Source: Zobellia russellii (GTDB lineage Bacteria > Bacteroidota > Bacteroidia > Flavobacteriales > Flavobacteriaceae). Taken from it: DNA of 64,000 nucleotides. The stretch spans positions 124,001-188,000 of the forward strand of contig NZ_JACSOI010000002.1 in NCBI RefSeq assembly GCF_018728565.1. The letters run 5' to 3'. Positions 15,936 to 24,360 of this stretch are shown in pieces (position 1 is the stretch's first letter; every line of letters begins with the position of its first letter). The position numbers were made by a program, and so were the translations under genes. The notes under the pieces are model-generated. The model searched no databases. It saw nothing but the letters and a program-made list of their open reading frames with translations, and was not told where the DNA came from.

Positions 15936-17321
15936 TTGTACAGCATAGTAGACATAGAGACTACCGGCAACGGTATTAAGGGTAACAAGATTACCGAGAT
16001 TTCCATATTTATATTTGACGGTCATGAGATTGTAAATGAGTTTACCTCCTTGGTAAATCCGCAATCTGAAATTCCCTATTTCATAACACGATTAACGGGA
16101 ATTGATAATGACATGGTCCGTGATGCCCCTACGCTTGACGAAATTGCGGAAGACATTCTAAAAATTACCGAGAATACCATTTTTGTGGCCCACAGCGTTA
16201 ATTTTGACTACAACGTAATTAAAAACGAGCTGAAACTCTTAGGGTTGGATTTTATACGAAAGAAACTCTGTACGGTTCGTCTATCCCGTAAACTCTTGCC
16301 CGGCTACCATTCCTATAGCCTGGGCAAATTATGTTCTTCGTTAAATATACCTTTAACGGATAGGCACCGTGCCCGTGGAGATGCCCATGCCACTACCCTA
16401 CTTTTTAAAAAACTTTTGCGTGCGGATGGTGCCGCCCAAGTTTTTAAGACCTTTCTAAACGCCCGCTCCCAAGAAGCCACTTTACCTTCGGCATTACCCA
16501 AGGAAGCTTTTGAAAAGTTGCCCACGACACCTGGTGTGTATTACTTTAAGAACGGAAAAGGAAAAATCATTTACGTGGGCAAAGCCATTAACGTTAAAAA
16601 ACGTGTACTTAGCCATTTTTACGATAAGTCCACCAAAGAAATAGCCCTTTGCCAAGCAACCGCGGATATTGATTTTGAACTTTCCGGAAGCGAGCTTTTA
16701 GCACTCTTAATGGAATCAGAAGCTATAAAACACCATTATCCGGAATTTAACCGCGCTCAGAAAAGAAAGATTCAGCCGTATGGTATATTCAGTTATGAAG
16801 ACCGGAACGGCATTATGCACCTGGCGTTCAATAAACTGAAAATGGCCCCCAATTCTGTGTTGACGCTCTACGGCCCAACGGACTGCCGTTTGTTCATAGA
16901 GGAAATCTGTAAAAGTTTTAGGCTATGCCCTAAATACTGCCACTTACAGGAGAACGTTAAAAGCTGCAACCATTACCGGTTAGAAAGCTGTGATGGCATT
17001 TGTAGAGAGGAAGAAGATATTGCTCTATACAACGAAAAAGTACAATTGGCCTTGCACCATATTAAAGCGCAGAAAGAAGATTTTGTCATTAAGGAAAAAG
17101 GGCGGAATCCGGAAGAACAGGCTTTTGTTCTGGTAAAGAACAGTACATACATGGGGTACGGTTTTATAGGCGGGGAAGAAACAATTACTACGGACCATGA
17201 ATTGGAAACTTTTCTAGTACAACAGAACAACACTCTAGAAACGGAGAGTATAATCAAGTCCTATATCAGTAAAAATCCGGGTAAGATTATGGTGTTAAAA
17301 AGTGAACATCTGGGCAGTTAG
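15936..17321 (+). CDS. DnaQ-type exonuclease fused to a GIY-YIG (UvrC/Cho-like) domain
   Basis: A 461-residue two-nuclease protein. Residues 1-165 form a DEDDh 3'-5' exonuclease: D6-I-E8-T-T-G, NFD91YN and H144-RARGD149. Residues about 195-275 are a GIY-YIG endonuclease domain (PGVYYFKNGKGKIIYVGKA), followed by a Cys/His-rich stretch (CPKYCHLQ...CNHYRLESCDGIC) as in UvrC/Cho relatives. This fusion is widespread in Bacteroidota and thought to act in DNA repair. The start must be TTG at 15936: the exonuclease motif begins five codons later and an in-frame stop precedes it. Transcribed away from the GH3 gene. Confidence 0.9.
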   Translation: MYSIVDIETTGNGIKGNKITEISIFIFDGHEIVNEFTSLVNPQSEIPYFITRLTGIDNDMVRDAPTLDEIAEDILKITENTIFVAHSVNFDYNVIKNELKLLGLDFIRKKLCTVRLSRKLLPGYHSYSLGKLCSSLNIPLTDRHRARGDAHATTLLFKKLLRADGAAQVFKTFLNARSQEATLPSALPKEAFEKLPTTPGVYYFKNGKGKIIYVGKAINVKKRVLSHFYDKSTKEIALCQATADIDFELSGSELLALLMESEAIKHHYPEFNRAQKRKIQPYGIFSYEDRNGIMHLAFNKLKMAPNSVLTLYGPTDCRLFIEEICKSFRLCPKYCHLQENVKSCNHYRLESCDGICREEEDIALYNEKVQLALHHIKAQKEDFVIKEKGRNPEEQAFVLVKNSTYMGYGFIGGEETITTDHELETFLVQQNNTLETESIIKSYISKNPGKIMVLKSEHLGS

Positions 17322-17329
17322 CGCTTAGG

Positions 17330-17425
17330 CTATTTATTCAGTTTCCTGTACATAAGAATTACGAACAACAACCATACACTAAATATGACGATTACAACAG
17401 TGGTATATATCCATATAGCATCCAT
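17330..17425 (-). CDS. Possible 31-residue single-helix membrane protein
   Basis: A short ORF starting MDAIWIYTTVVIVIF and ending YRKLNK, with one strongly hydrophobic helix flanked by a short N-terminus and a basic tail, the layout of genuine bacterial miniproteins. It lies in a 700-bp stretch otherwise without long ORFs, 240 bp downstream of a second ORF of the same type on the same strand. Composition, not homology, is the evidence; no family recognised and no clear promoter seen. Confidence 0.4.
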   Translation of the reverse strand: MDAIWIYTTVVIVIFSVWLLFVILMYRKLNK

Positions 17426-17662
17426 AAGTTTGGTTTCAGTTGGTACAACAGTTTGGCGGCTTTAACGGACTAAAAATATTGGCTTAAAAAAAGTCAATCA
17501 ATTTGTAATCCAATTCCTACTAAAGATAAGTAATAAGATGTAAAAACACCTCATTAGCTTTATGATTGTCTTAACATTTGCAAAAATTGCAAGAAAAAAG
17601 TGCTAAGCCTGTCTTATTCGCAACAAAAAGTAACTTAAATGCACAAAACCAAGAAGATACGG

Positions 17663-17791
17663 TTACTTTTTTCCGCCACTATTTATAAAAAGAATAATCA
17701 TAACCACCAGAGCAATACATACCAAAGCAAAAATGGCGATCATAACAATACCGTTGCTATAGTTAACGAGAGGTAAATTTTGTGAAATCAT
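17663..17791 (-). CDS. Possible 42-residue single-helix membrane protein
   Basis: A short ORF beginning MISQNLPLVNYSNGIV, followed by one long hydrophobic helix (MIAIFALVCIALVVMIILF) and the basic end GGKK. A good minus-strand promoter lies 22 bp upstream (TAGATTTG at 17814-17821), which supports real expression. I know of no named family. Between this ORF and the 31-residue one (17426-17662), and upstream to the SLATT gene (17842-18020), I see nothing else I can support. Confidence 0.55.
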   Translation of the reverse strand: MISQNLPLVNYSNGIVMIAIFALVCIALVVMIILFINSGGKK

Positions 17792-17813
17792 AGGTCAATT
17801 ATTTATAACTCCA

Positions 17814-17841
17814 CAAATCTATAGTAGACCTACTACCCAAA
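17814..17841 (-). promoter_or_regulatory. Predicted promoter for the 42-residue membrane protein
   Basis: On the minus strand TAGATTTG (17821-17814) is an exact -7 element and TTTG (17841-17838) a -33 element, with a 16-bp gap, one short of the usual range. The start site would be near 17807, some 15 nt before the ATG. Confidence 0.45.
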
Positions 17842-18020
17842 CTATGATAATTGTCAGGGTAGCCGGTTTTTAGAAAATAGAACACAATTCCGTAATTGAA
17901 TTTGTCAGAAATTTCTAGTATTTTTCCATTAGGAAACATTAACAAGTTCGTAATGTTGTTTTTCACATTTTTGTCAAGAGTTTCAAAAAATATGACTAAC
18001 CCAAAAATTAAAGAATCTTG

Positions 18021-18659
18021 ATGAGTAATGAATTAGAAACCACATCTGGACAGCAATATTTAGATAAAGATTTTAGTGTTGAACTAAACTTTAAATTTTG
18101 GACAACGAAAGGAGCTAGATTTGTTGCGAGCCATAGGTTGAAATCAGTTAATAAGCTTTCTTCATATTCATTAGGTTTTTTATCCGCTTATTTAATAATT
18201 CTTGGTCTATTAAGTGTATTTGAAGTTGGGCCTGAAACACCAATTTCAGCAAAGAATTTTGCTCTAATCTCAACCAGTCTTTCAATTTTAATTCTTGTAT
18301 TTAGTCAACTAGAAGGATTTAATGACTATCGACTACGAGCAGAGAAATTTCACGATTGTGCACTAGAAATAAGTGAGCTATATAATAAATTACGATACTT
18401 AAAAACAAGCTCAATGAAACAGGATGAGATAAATAAACTTTCCGAGAATTTATCCATTGAATATTCTAATGTTTTAAAAAAATATGAAAACCATAAATAC
18501 ATTGACTTTTTAATGTTTCAAACTACAAAAAATGACTATTTCAAACTAAATCTGTTGAACATTTTAATAATAAAGCTAAGATATTATTGGAGTACCCAAT
18601 TTTTATATCATGTCTTAATAATCCTTCCTCCAATTTTAATCTATTTACTAATAAAATGA
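18021..18659 (+). CDS. SLATT-domain membrane protein
   Basis: A 212-residue protein (ATG at 18021). Two adjacent helices at about 47-68 and 78-97 are followed by the SLATT hallmark FNDYRLRAEKFHDCALEISELYNKLRYL and a charged coiled stretch; a third helix ends the protein (about 193-211). SLATT domains are predicted pore-forming effectors often found with nucleotide-second-messenger defence systems (CBASS-like). No cyclase, SLOG or STING gene is adjacent, so this is a stand-alone member. The gene is clearly more AT-rich than its neighbours, hinting at transfer. Its TGA overlaps the ATG of the next gene (ATGA), so translation is probably coupled. Confidence 0.75.
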   Translation: MSNELETTSGQQYLDKDFSVELNFKFWTTKGARFVASHRLKSVNKLSSYSLGFLSAYLIILGLLSVFEVGPETPISAKNFALISTSLSILILVFSQLEGFNDYRLRAEKFHDCALEISELYNKLRYLKTSSMKQDEINKLSENLSIEYSNVLKKYENHKYIDFLMFQTTKNDYFKLNLLNILIIKLRYYWSTQFLYHVLIILPPILIYLLIK

Positions 18660-19195
18660 AAAACCTCATCCTAATCGTTTTTCTGATTCTGGCCAGCTGT
18701 AAAGGCGAAACCAAAACAGAGCAAGAGGTTGCTATAGACCCATCCGTTCCGGAAATGTGGGAGGTTTTTATAACATCCCATCCAGAGTTTAAGGGTGAGG
18801 AACAGCCAGAATCTTGGTTTTTTCATAACAATAAAGCCGATGCCGATCGGCTCGCAAAATTGGTCTTGACAGGCAAAAAGCAAGCAGGTTCCGGGCTGTA
18901 TGCTTGGTACGAAGAAGCCAACGCAGATTTACCCTCCGTAGGAACCAAACACATCATCACCAATTTTGACGGAAAAGCGCAAGCTATAATTAAAGTAACA
19001 AAAGTAGATACCATACCCTTTAATGAAATATCAGAAGCATATGCTGCTCTGGATATGGGAATAACAGATGACCCTCTCAATAAATGGAAAAAAGCCCATT
19101 GGGATTTCTTTTCTAGCGCAATGAAAGAAAGTGGAGAAAAACCAACAGAAGACATGCTCATTGTTTGCGAGTGGTTTGAAACCGTATGGCCCTAA
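18656..19195 (+). CDS. ASCH-domain protein with a lipoprotein signal
   Basis: A 179-residue protein starting MKNLILIVFLILASC, lipobox LASC with Cys15. The rest is an ASCH domain: ADRLAKLVLTGKKQAGSGLYAWYEE, VGTKHIITNFDGKAQAIIKVTKVDTIPFNEI and the C-terminal LIVCEWFETVWP. ASCH domains are beta-barrels related to PUA, normally cytoplasmic and linked to RNA binding or nucleic-acid processing. A lipid-anchored, exported ASCH protein is unexpected. The start is fixed by the ATGA overlap with the SLATT gene and by the signal peptide; a longer in-frame extension lies wholly inside that gene. Substrate unknown. Confidence 0.8.
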   Translation: MKNLILIVFLILASCKGETKTEQEVAIDPSVPEMWEVFITSHPEFKGEEQPESWFFHNNKADADRLAKLVLTGKKQAGSGLYAWYEEANADLPSVGTKHIITNFDGKAQAIIKVTKVDTIPFNEISEAYAALDMGITDDPLNKWKKAHWDFFSSAMKESGEKPTEDMLIVCEWFETVWP

Positions 19196-19217
19196 GTCCA
19201 AAACACTTGTTACACTC

Positions 19218-19646
19218 ATGAAGCCAGACCAAATTAAGTCAAATAAATCGGTACCAACTACCATGCAGATGGAATTGGAGCAAAGATTTCCGGTATGGAA
19301 TTCCATTTCGGAACTCTACTTGGATACGGAGCTACAAGATTATAATTACGACACCATAACACGCACTTTCATTAACTCCGGCTTTTCTCTAGAGGAATTG
19401 AAAGCTATTGACCGCCACGAAGTTTTTCCCGTACTCAAAGCTAACCTATTGAACATCTTTGGCGAATGGAGAGGTTTTGACGAGCAATGGTTGAACGAAG
19501 AATGCACCAAGCGTTATTTAAAAAGAGAGAACCGCTGGTTTAAGTATAAGAACCAGTTTTACGATTATTTTTTGTTCTCCATGCGAAAAGACCACTGGAC
19601 CGAAATTGAAAACCGAATGCAAATACATAGTGCCAATGCCAAATAG
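19218..19646 (+). CDS. Small hypothetical protein (DUF7079-like)
   Basis: About 142 residues from the ATG at 19218, 22 bp after the ASCH gene. It is hydrophilic, helical and rich in aromatic residues (FPVWNSISELYLDTELQDYNYD, GFSLEELKAIDRHEVFPVLKANL, WLNEECTKRYLKR). The pattern resembles DUF7079 proteins, which have no known function. An in-frame extension to 19131 overlaps the ASCH gene and is less likely. Last gene before a bidirectional terminator. Confidence 0.65.
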   Translation: MKPDQIKSNKSVPTTMQMELEQRFPVWNSISELYLDTELQDYNYDTITRTFINSGFSLEELKAIDRHEVFPVLKANLLNIFGEWRGFDEQWLNEECTKRYLKRENRWFKYKNQFYDYFLFSMRKDHWTEIENRMQIHSANAK

Positions 19647-19677
19647 CACCCCAAGATTATCTAAAATCCAGAAAACA

Positions 19678-19714
19678 AAAACCCCCATTGCTCCTCTAAA
19701 ACAATGGGGGTTTT
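19678..19714. terminator. Bidirectional intrinsic terminator
   Basis: AAAACCCCCATTG (19678-19690) and CAATGGGGGTTTT (19702-19714) form a perfect 13-bp stem with an 11-nt loop. T-rich tails exist on both strands (TTTT on plus; TTTTTGTTTT on minus), so it can end both the DUF7079-like gene and the minus-strand rhodanese gene that stops at 19731. Confidence 0.9.
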
Positions 19715-19730
19715 ATCTGTTTGTACGTAC

Positions 19731-21140
19731 TTACAAGGTAGTAGGACAAACATAGTCTGTTGCAGGAACTTCGGCCTTTTTAAGAGCTCCAAAACCACCT
19801 GCTATATCAATAAAGTTGTGAATACCGCGGCTCTTTAAAATAGATTCCGCTATCACGGAACGGTAGCCACCGGCACAGTGTACCAAAAAGGTCTTGTCCT
19901 TAGGAAATTCGTTCAGGTAATCGTTCAAGCTATCTAAAGGTGTGTTCTCCGCACCTATTACATGCTCGGAAAGAAATTCGCTTTCCTTACGCACATCAAA
20001 CACCTCAGCTTCTTTACCCTCGATTTTTGTTTTTGCCTCTTCCGCAGAAATAGAGGTGATGGTATCGTAATCCTTACCCGATGCTTTCCAAGCGTTGAAT
20101 CCGCCTTTCAAGAATCCTATGGTAGCATCAAACCCTACACGGGACAAACGGGTTACCGCTTCCTCTTCCATATCTTCCGGCGTTACCAACAAAAGGGGTT
20201 GTTTAGTGTCTGCGATAAGAGCTCCTACCCAAGGGGCAAAATCCCCATTAAGGCCAATAAATATAGACCGTGGAATGTGGCCTTCTATATAATCTTTTTG
20301 ATGCCTTACATCCAGAACCACCGCTCCGGATTCGTTAGCGATCAGTTCAAAAGCATCTGGATCTAAAGCCGTAGTACCACGGTCAAGAACATCGGCTATA
20401 TCTTCATATCCTTCTTTGTTCATCTGTACGTTCAAAGGAAAATATTTGGGTGGCGGCATCAGACCGTCCGTAACTTCCTTAATAAATTCGTCCTTGGTCA
20501 TATCCGCTCGCAACGCATAGTTTACTTTCTTCTGGTTACCCAGGGTATCTACCGTTTCCTTCATCATATTCTTACCACATGCAGAACCTGCACCGTGTGC
20601 GGGGTACACAATAATATCATCGGACAAAGGCATGATTTTGTTCCTTAAGCTATCGAACAAGATACCTGCCAAGTCTTCTTGGGTCATATTTGCTGCTTTT
20701 TGAGCAAGGTCAGGTCGGCCTACATCGCCCAAAAACAAAGTATCTCCGGAGAAAATAGCATGGTCCTTACCGTTTTCGTCTTTTAACAAATAGGTAGTAC
20801 TTTCCATGGTATGCCCAGGGGTATGCAATGTTTTTATGGTAATATCGCCCAGCTTAAATTCTTGACCGTCCGTTGCGATCAATGCTTCGAAAGAAGGGTT
20901 GGCATTAGGGCCGTACACAATTGTGGCGCCCGTTTCTTTGGCAAGGGTAACATGACCACTAACGAAATCCGCATGAAAATGGGTCTCAAAAATATACTTG
21001 ATTTTTGCCCCTGCTTTTTCCGCTCTTTCCATATAAGGATGAACCTCGCGCAATGGGTCTATTATAGCCACCTCTCCTTTACTTTCAATATAGTAGGCAC
21101 CCTGTGCCAGGCATCCGGTATAAATTTGCTCTATTTTCAT
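19731..21140 (-). CDS. MBL-fold persulfide dioxygenase-like protein with two rhodanese domains
   Basis: A 469-residue protein. The N-terminal metallo-beta-lactamase domain has H54-F-H56-A-D58...H63 and further iron ligands in LHTPGHT and the FSGDTLF region, as in ETHE1/Blh persulfide dioxygenases. Two rhodanese domains follow: the first (about 260-350) has no active-site Cys at the loop (LLLVTPEDM), the second (about 365-460) keeps it in HC422AGGYRS. This layout is like CstB, which oxidises persulfides to thiosulfate. Role predicted: cytoplasmic detoxification of sulfane sulfur. The SulP gene upstream on the same strand (124-bp gap) could move the sulfite, sulfate or thiosulfate produced. Confidence 0.88.
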   Translation of the reverse strand: MKIEQIYTGCLAQGAYYIESKGEVAIIDPLREVHPYMERAEKAGAKIKYIFETHFHADFVSGHVTLAKETGATIVYGPNANPSFEALIATDGQEFKLGDITIKTLHTPGHTMESTTYLLKDENGKDHAIFSGDTLFLGDVGRPDLAQKAANMTQEDLAGILFDSLRNKIMPLSDDIIVYPAHGAGSACGKNMMKETVDTLGNQKKVNYALRADMTKDEFIKEVTDGLMPPPKYFPLNVQMNKEGYEDIADVLDRGTTALDPDAFELIANESGAVVLDVRHQKDYIEGHIPRSIFIGLNGDFAPWVGALIADTKQPLLLVTPEDMEEEAVTRLSRVGFDATIGFLKGGFNAWKASGKDYDTITSISAEEAKTKIEGKEAEVFDVRKESEFLSEHVIGAENTPLDSLNDYLNEFPKDKTFLVHCAGGYRSVIAESILKSRGIHNFIDIAGGFGALKKAEVPATDYVCPTTL

Positions 21141-21264
21141 GATGACATATTTTTAAATTTCCTAAATTGGAAAAATTATACATTTCTAAATGGCCTTCCT
21201 AAAAAGGATAACCTTTACTTCTTCTCTTCAAAAATACGGCTATCCCCTAAATTAGAAAGTAACA

Positions 21265-22995
21265 TTAGTTACGGTTACGACGATTCTGGTAGGCAACTTT
21301 TTCGCTCAATACCGATAAGGGCGTCATATTATCAAAATAATCTACCGCTTCTTTAGTCTGTACGAATAAATATTGCTTGTGCAAGGCTTCTATAATTCCA
21401 CTACTAAAAATGGTATCCCTAGTGGGGCCCGTAGCTCCCGAAATATAAAACTGAAGCCCTCTGTCATGTAGTTCGTCTATTACACGAATAAGCATTTGAG
21501 CTGCACTGGAATCTATATAACTAATGGCCTCCGCATTAAGGATGACCCCTTTTAGACTATCGCCTTTGGCGTCTACATTCCTGAACAGTTCCTTTTTAAA
21601 GAAATTCTTATTACCAAAATACAATTGGGAATCAAACCGAACGATAAGCAAGTCTTCCCGTACCAGAACATTTTGTCCAAACCGGTCTATATTTTTATAA
21701 TAATCAGAACCGTCTATTCTACCCAACACGGCAAAATGTGGTTTTGAGCTCTTGTAAACCATTAACAGCAAGGATAACAATACACCTATTAAAATCCCCT
21801 CGGAAATACCGACAAATAGGGTAATCAAAAAAGTGGTTAACAGCACAAAAAGTTCATCCTTACGGTATTCCCAAAGGCTTTTAGGATAGGCAATATCAAT
21901 AAGTCCGTAGACGGAAACCATAATAATACTTGCCAATACCGCCTTGGGCAAATAATAAAAAAGTGGTGTTAGGAACAAAAGGGTTACGGCCACTACAATT
22001 GCACTGAACAATAAGGCCATAGGCGTTTTTGCACCTGCCTGACTATTTATGGCCGAGCGAGAAAAACTTCCTGTTACCACGTAAGATTGGAACAGCGACC
22101 CCAACATATTGGAACTGCCCAAAGCTATAAGTTCTTTATTGGCATCTATGGTCTCCTCCCCTGTTTGTTCCTCCATAGATTTACCGATGGAAATAGCTTC
22201 TAGATACCCAATAAGGGCCATTGTTACCGCAATGGGCGCCAATTCCAGTATAGTATCTACCTTTAATTGTGGCATGGTAAAAGAAGGAAGCCCCGTGGGA
22301 ATCTCCCCAACTATATTAACACCCACAGCCGGAAGCTGTAAAAAATAAACCACCAGAATACCAATGATAACCACAAAGAGTACACCCGGTATACGCTTAT
22401 CCCATTTCTTTAAACCTACGATTATCAGGATTCCTATAAACCCGATGGCAAAATCATACAGATTGGTTTCGGATAATTTTTCAAAGGCGTTCATTAGCAA
22501 CAGGTCAAACCGGTTGCTACGCGCAATATCCACTCCTAAAAGGTGCTTTAACTGACTGAACATAATTATAAGTGCCGCCGCCGAAGTAAAACCGCTTATA
22601 ACCGGCTTAGACAAGAAATTCACCAAAAAACCCATCCGCAGAACCCCTAATATCAATTGCACTGTACCAACTGAAAAAGCCAAGAGCAATGCCATGGTAA
22701 TATAATTGTCCGTAGAGGTAATGGCCAAGGTTCCTAAACCTGCCGCCACCAAAAGGGAATCCATTGCCACAGGCCCTACGGCCAACTGTCTAGAAGTACC
22801 AAAAAACGTATAGGCAATCATAGGCACCAAAGAAGCGTAAAGCCCATAAACCGGTGGTAAACCGGCAATCATGGCATAAGCCATACCTTGGGGAATAAGA
22901 ATAATGCCAACGGTAAGTCCGGCTATGAGATCTTTGGAAAACCAACTCTTATTATAGTCCGTAATCCACTCCAAAAAAGGAAGAATTCTTCGCAT
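21265..22995 (-). CDS. SulP-family anion transporter with STAS domain
   Basis: A 576-residue protein. The N-terminal part has the SulP signature PQGMAYAMIAGLPPVYGLYASLVP and 10-14 helices. A STAS domain occupies about 445-555 (GVILNAEAISYIDSSAAQMLIRVIDELHDRG, with the conserved DSS). SulP proteins carry sulfate, bicarbonate or other anions across the inner membrane. Placement before the persulfide dioxygenase favours a sulfur oxyanion, which is inference. A -7 element ends four bases before the ATG, so the mRNA may be leaderless. Confidence 0.9.
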   Translation of the reverse strand: MRRILPFLEWITDYNKSWFSKDLIAGLTVGIILIPQGMAYAMIAGLPPVYGLYASLVPMIAYTFFGTSRQLAVGPVAMDSLLVAAGLGTLAITSTDNYITMALLLAFSVGTVQLILGVLRMGFLVNFLSKPVISGFTSAAALIIMFSQLKHLLGVDIARSNRFDLLLMNAFEKLSETNLYDFAIGFIGILIIVGLKKWDKRIPGVLFVVIIGILVVYFLQLPAVGVNIVGEIPTGLPSFTMPQLKVDTILELAPIAVTMALIGYLEAISIGKSMEEQTGEETIDANKELIALGSSNMLGSLFQSYVVTGSFSRSAINSQAGAKTPMALLFSAIVVAVTLLFLTPLFYYLPKAVLASIIMVSVYGLIDIAYPKSLWEYRKDELFVLLTTFLITLFVGISEGILIGVLLSLLLMVYKSSKPHFAVLGRIDGSDYYKNIDRFGQNVLVREDLLIVRFDSQLYFGNKNFFKKELFRNVDAKGDSLKGVILNAEAISYIDSSAAQMLIRVIDELHDRGLQFYISGATGPTRDTIFSSGIIEALHKQYLFVQTKEAVDYFDNMTPLSVLSEKVAYQNRRNRN

Positions 22996-22999
22996 GGGA

Positions 23000-23007
23000 C
23001 AAATGTA
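23000..23007 (-). promoter_or_regulatory. -7 element immediately upstream of the SulP gene
   Basis: TACATTTG on the minus strand is an exact TAnnTTTG match, with only 4 nt to the ATG at 22995. Transcription would begin at or next to the start codon. No convincing -33 element was found at the expected distance. Confidence 0.45.
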
Positions 23008-23071
23008 CCATTAAATCTAAAATGGCTGTGTTACCTGTGTTACACCAACGTAAAGAAACCAAAATAAAATC

Positions 23072-24253
23072 TTATTGAATATTACCGCCTACTGGTAGAC
23101 CACTGGGCACACTTTCCGGTAAACTCGTATCAAAATTGGTATCGTTAAGCGTATTTAAAAACGAAATGATCTGGGACATTTCCTTAACGGACAATTTCAG
23201 TTCCCTAACGAACGGATCGTACTTTTTAACCGGCACATGTTTGTTCCGTTCCTTACCATTGGCAATATCCTCATAAAATTCCAGCACCTTTTTAAGGGTA
23301 GTTAAACTGCCGTTGTGCATGTAAGGCGGCGTAAAACGTAAGTTTCGTAGCGTAGGCGTCCGAAAAGCAAAGGTGTCTTTAAAACCTGCATCCGGTTGTA
23401 CTAACTTTTCGTTCTCCGGCGTGCCCAGGACATGCATTTTGTAATCCGAAAACATAGGGCCGTTATGACAGTTGACGCAGCCAACCGATTTAAAAAGCTC
23501 AAAACCCTCCTTTTCCGAAATCAAGATAGCATCCTGATCGCCCCGCATATATTGATCAAACCGGGAGTTATTGGTTACTAGCGACCTTTCAAAAGCTGCT
23601 ATAGCCTTAGCCAGATTTTCTACGGATACCGCATTAGGTTCCCCAAAAGCATCCGCAAACAACTTTTGGTACTCAGGAATATTTTTCACACGGTCTACTA
23701 CGGTCTGGAGAATATTGGCTTCGGCAATACCGTGCCCCCGCATTTCCTCAAAAGCCTTTATAGGTTCCAAAGCCTGTTTTTCAAGACTTTTTACACGGTC
23801 GTCCCAAAACATGGTTGCCTCAGAAGGTTCATAATTACCAAAAGCATCCATTCCATTATATGCCGAATTAATAATAGTAGGTGCATTTCTTTTTACAAAG
23901 GGAATATCATTGGACGCATTAAACTTACGCTTACTGCCCAAACCACTGGCGTTAGGACCGATACTGATATCCAAAAATTCTGCATACCCATTATCCGGAT
24001 GATGGCAGGTGGCGCAAGCCACATCTTTATTTCCGGAAAGAATAGGGTCGTAAAAAAGTAATTTGCCCAGCGCTTCCTTTTCCGGTGTAGAGGGATTGTC
24101 TGCTGGAGATTTTACCGTTTTGGGCAACGCCGTATACGTAGTTACGACCCGTGCTGTATTCTGGGTCTTTTCCTGTTTTTTACCATCACCGCCGCAACCA
24201 ATGAGAAACATTAGTAGCATGCTCGGTAACAGGATTTTTTCTATTCTAGACAT
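23072..24253 (-). CDS. Di-haem cytochrome c peroxidase (MauG/CCP family) lipoprotein
   Basis: A 393-residue protein from the ATG at 24253; a frame to TTG 24289 is longer but places residues before the signal peptide. The lipobox FLIGC gives Cys20. Two haem c sites are present: C80-A-T-C-H84 (high-potential/peroxidatic region) and C259-V-N-C-H263, with the family motifs FYDPILSGNKDVACATCH, NAPTIINSAYN, FWDDRVKSLEKQA and RTPTLRNLRFTPPYMHNGS. It would reduce hydrogen peroxide in the periplasm using electrons from small cytochromes. Minus strand, 76 bp from the SulP gene. Confidence 0.92.
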   Translation of the reverse strand: MSRIEKILLPSMLLMFLIGCGGDGKKQEKTQNTARVVTTYTALPKTVKSPADNPSTPEKEALGKLLFYDPILSGNKDVACATCHHPDNGYAEFLDISIGPNASGLGSKRKFNASNDIPFVKRNAPTIINSAYNGMDAFGNYEPSEATMFWDDRVKSLEKQALEPIKAFEEMRGHGIAEANILQTVVDRVKNIPEYQKLFADAFGEPNAVSVENLAKAIAAFERSLVTNNSRFDQYMRGDQDAILISEKEGFELFKSVGCVNCHNGPMFSDYKMHVLGTPENEKLVQPDAGFKDTFAFRTPTLRNLRFTPPYMHNGSLTTLKKVLEFYEDIANGKERNKHVPVKKYDPFVRELKLSVKEMSQIISFLNTLNDTNFDTSLPESVPSGLPVGGNIQ

Positions 24254-24360
24254 AAAATAACTACGCAACAGAACAGTAAAAATAAACAATAAAAGACAAA
24301 TGAAATATGATTTTTGTCAGCTAGGCTATTGAAAATCAGCCCAGCTGACATAGTCCCTAT

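Noticed and set aside
18587-18655. N-terminal extension of the ASCH lipoprotein
   Set aside because: It lies inside the SLATT gene; the ATG at 18656 gives a signal peptide and an ATGA overlap.
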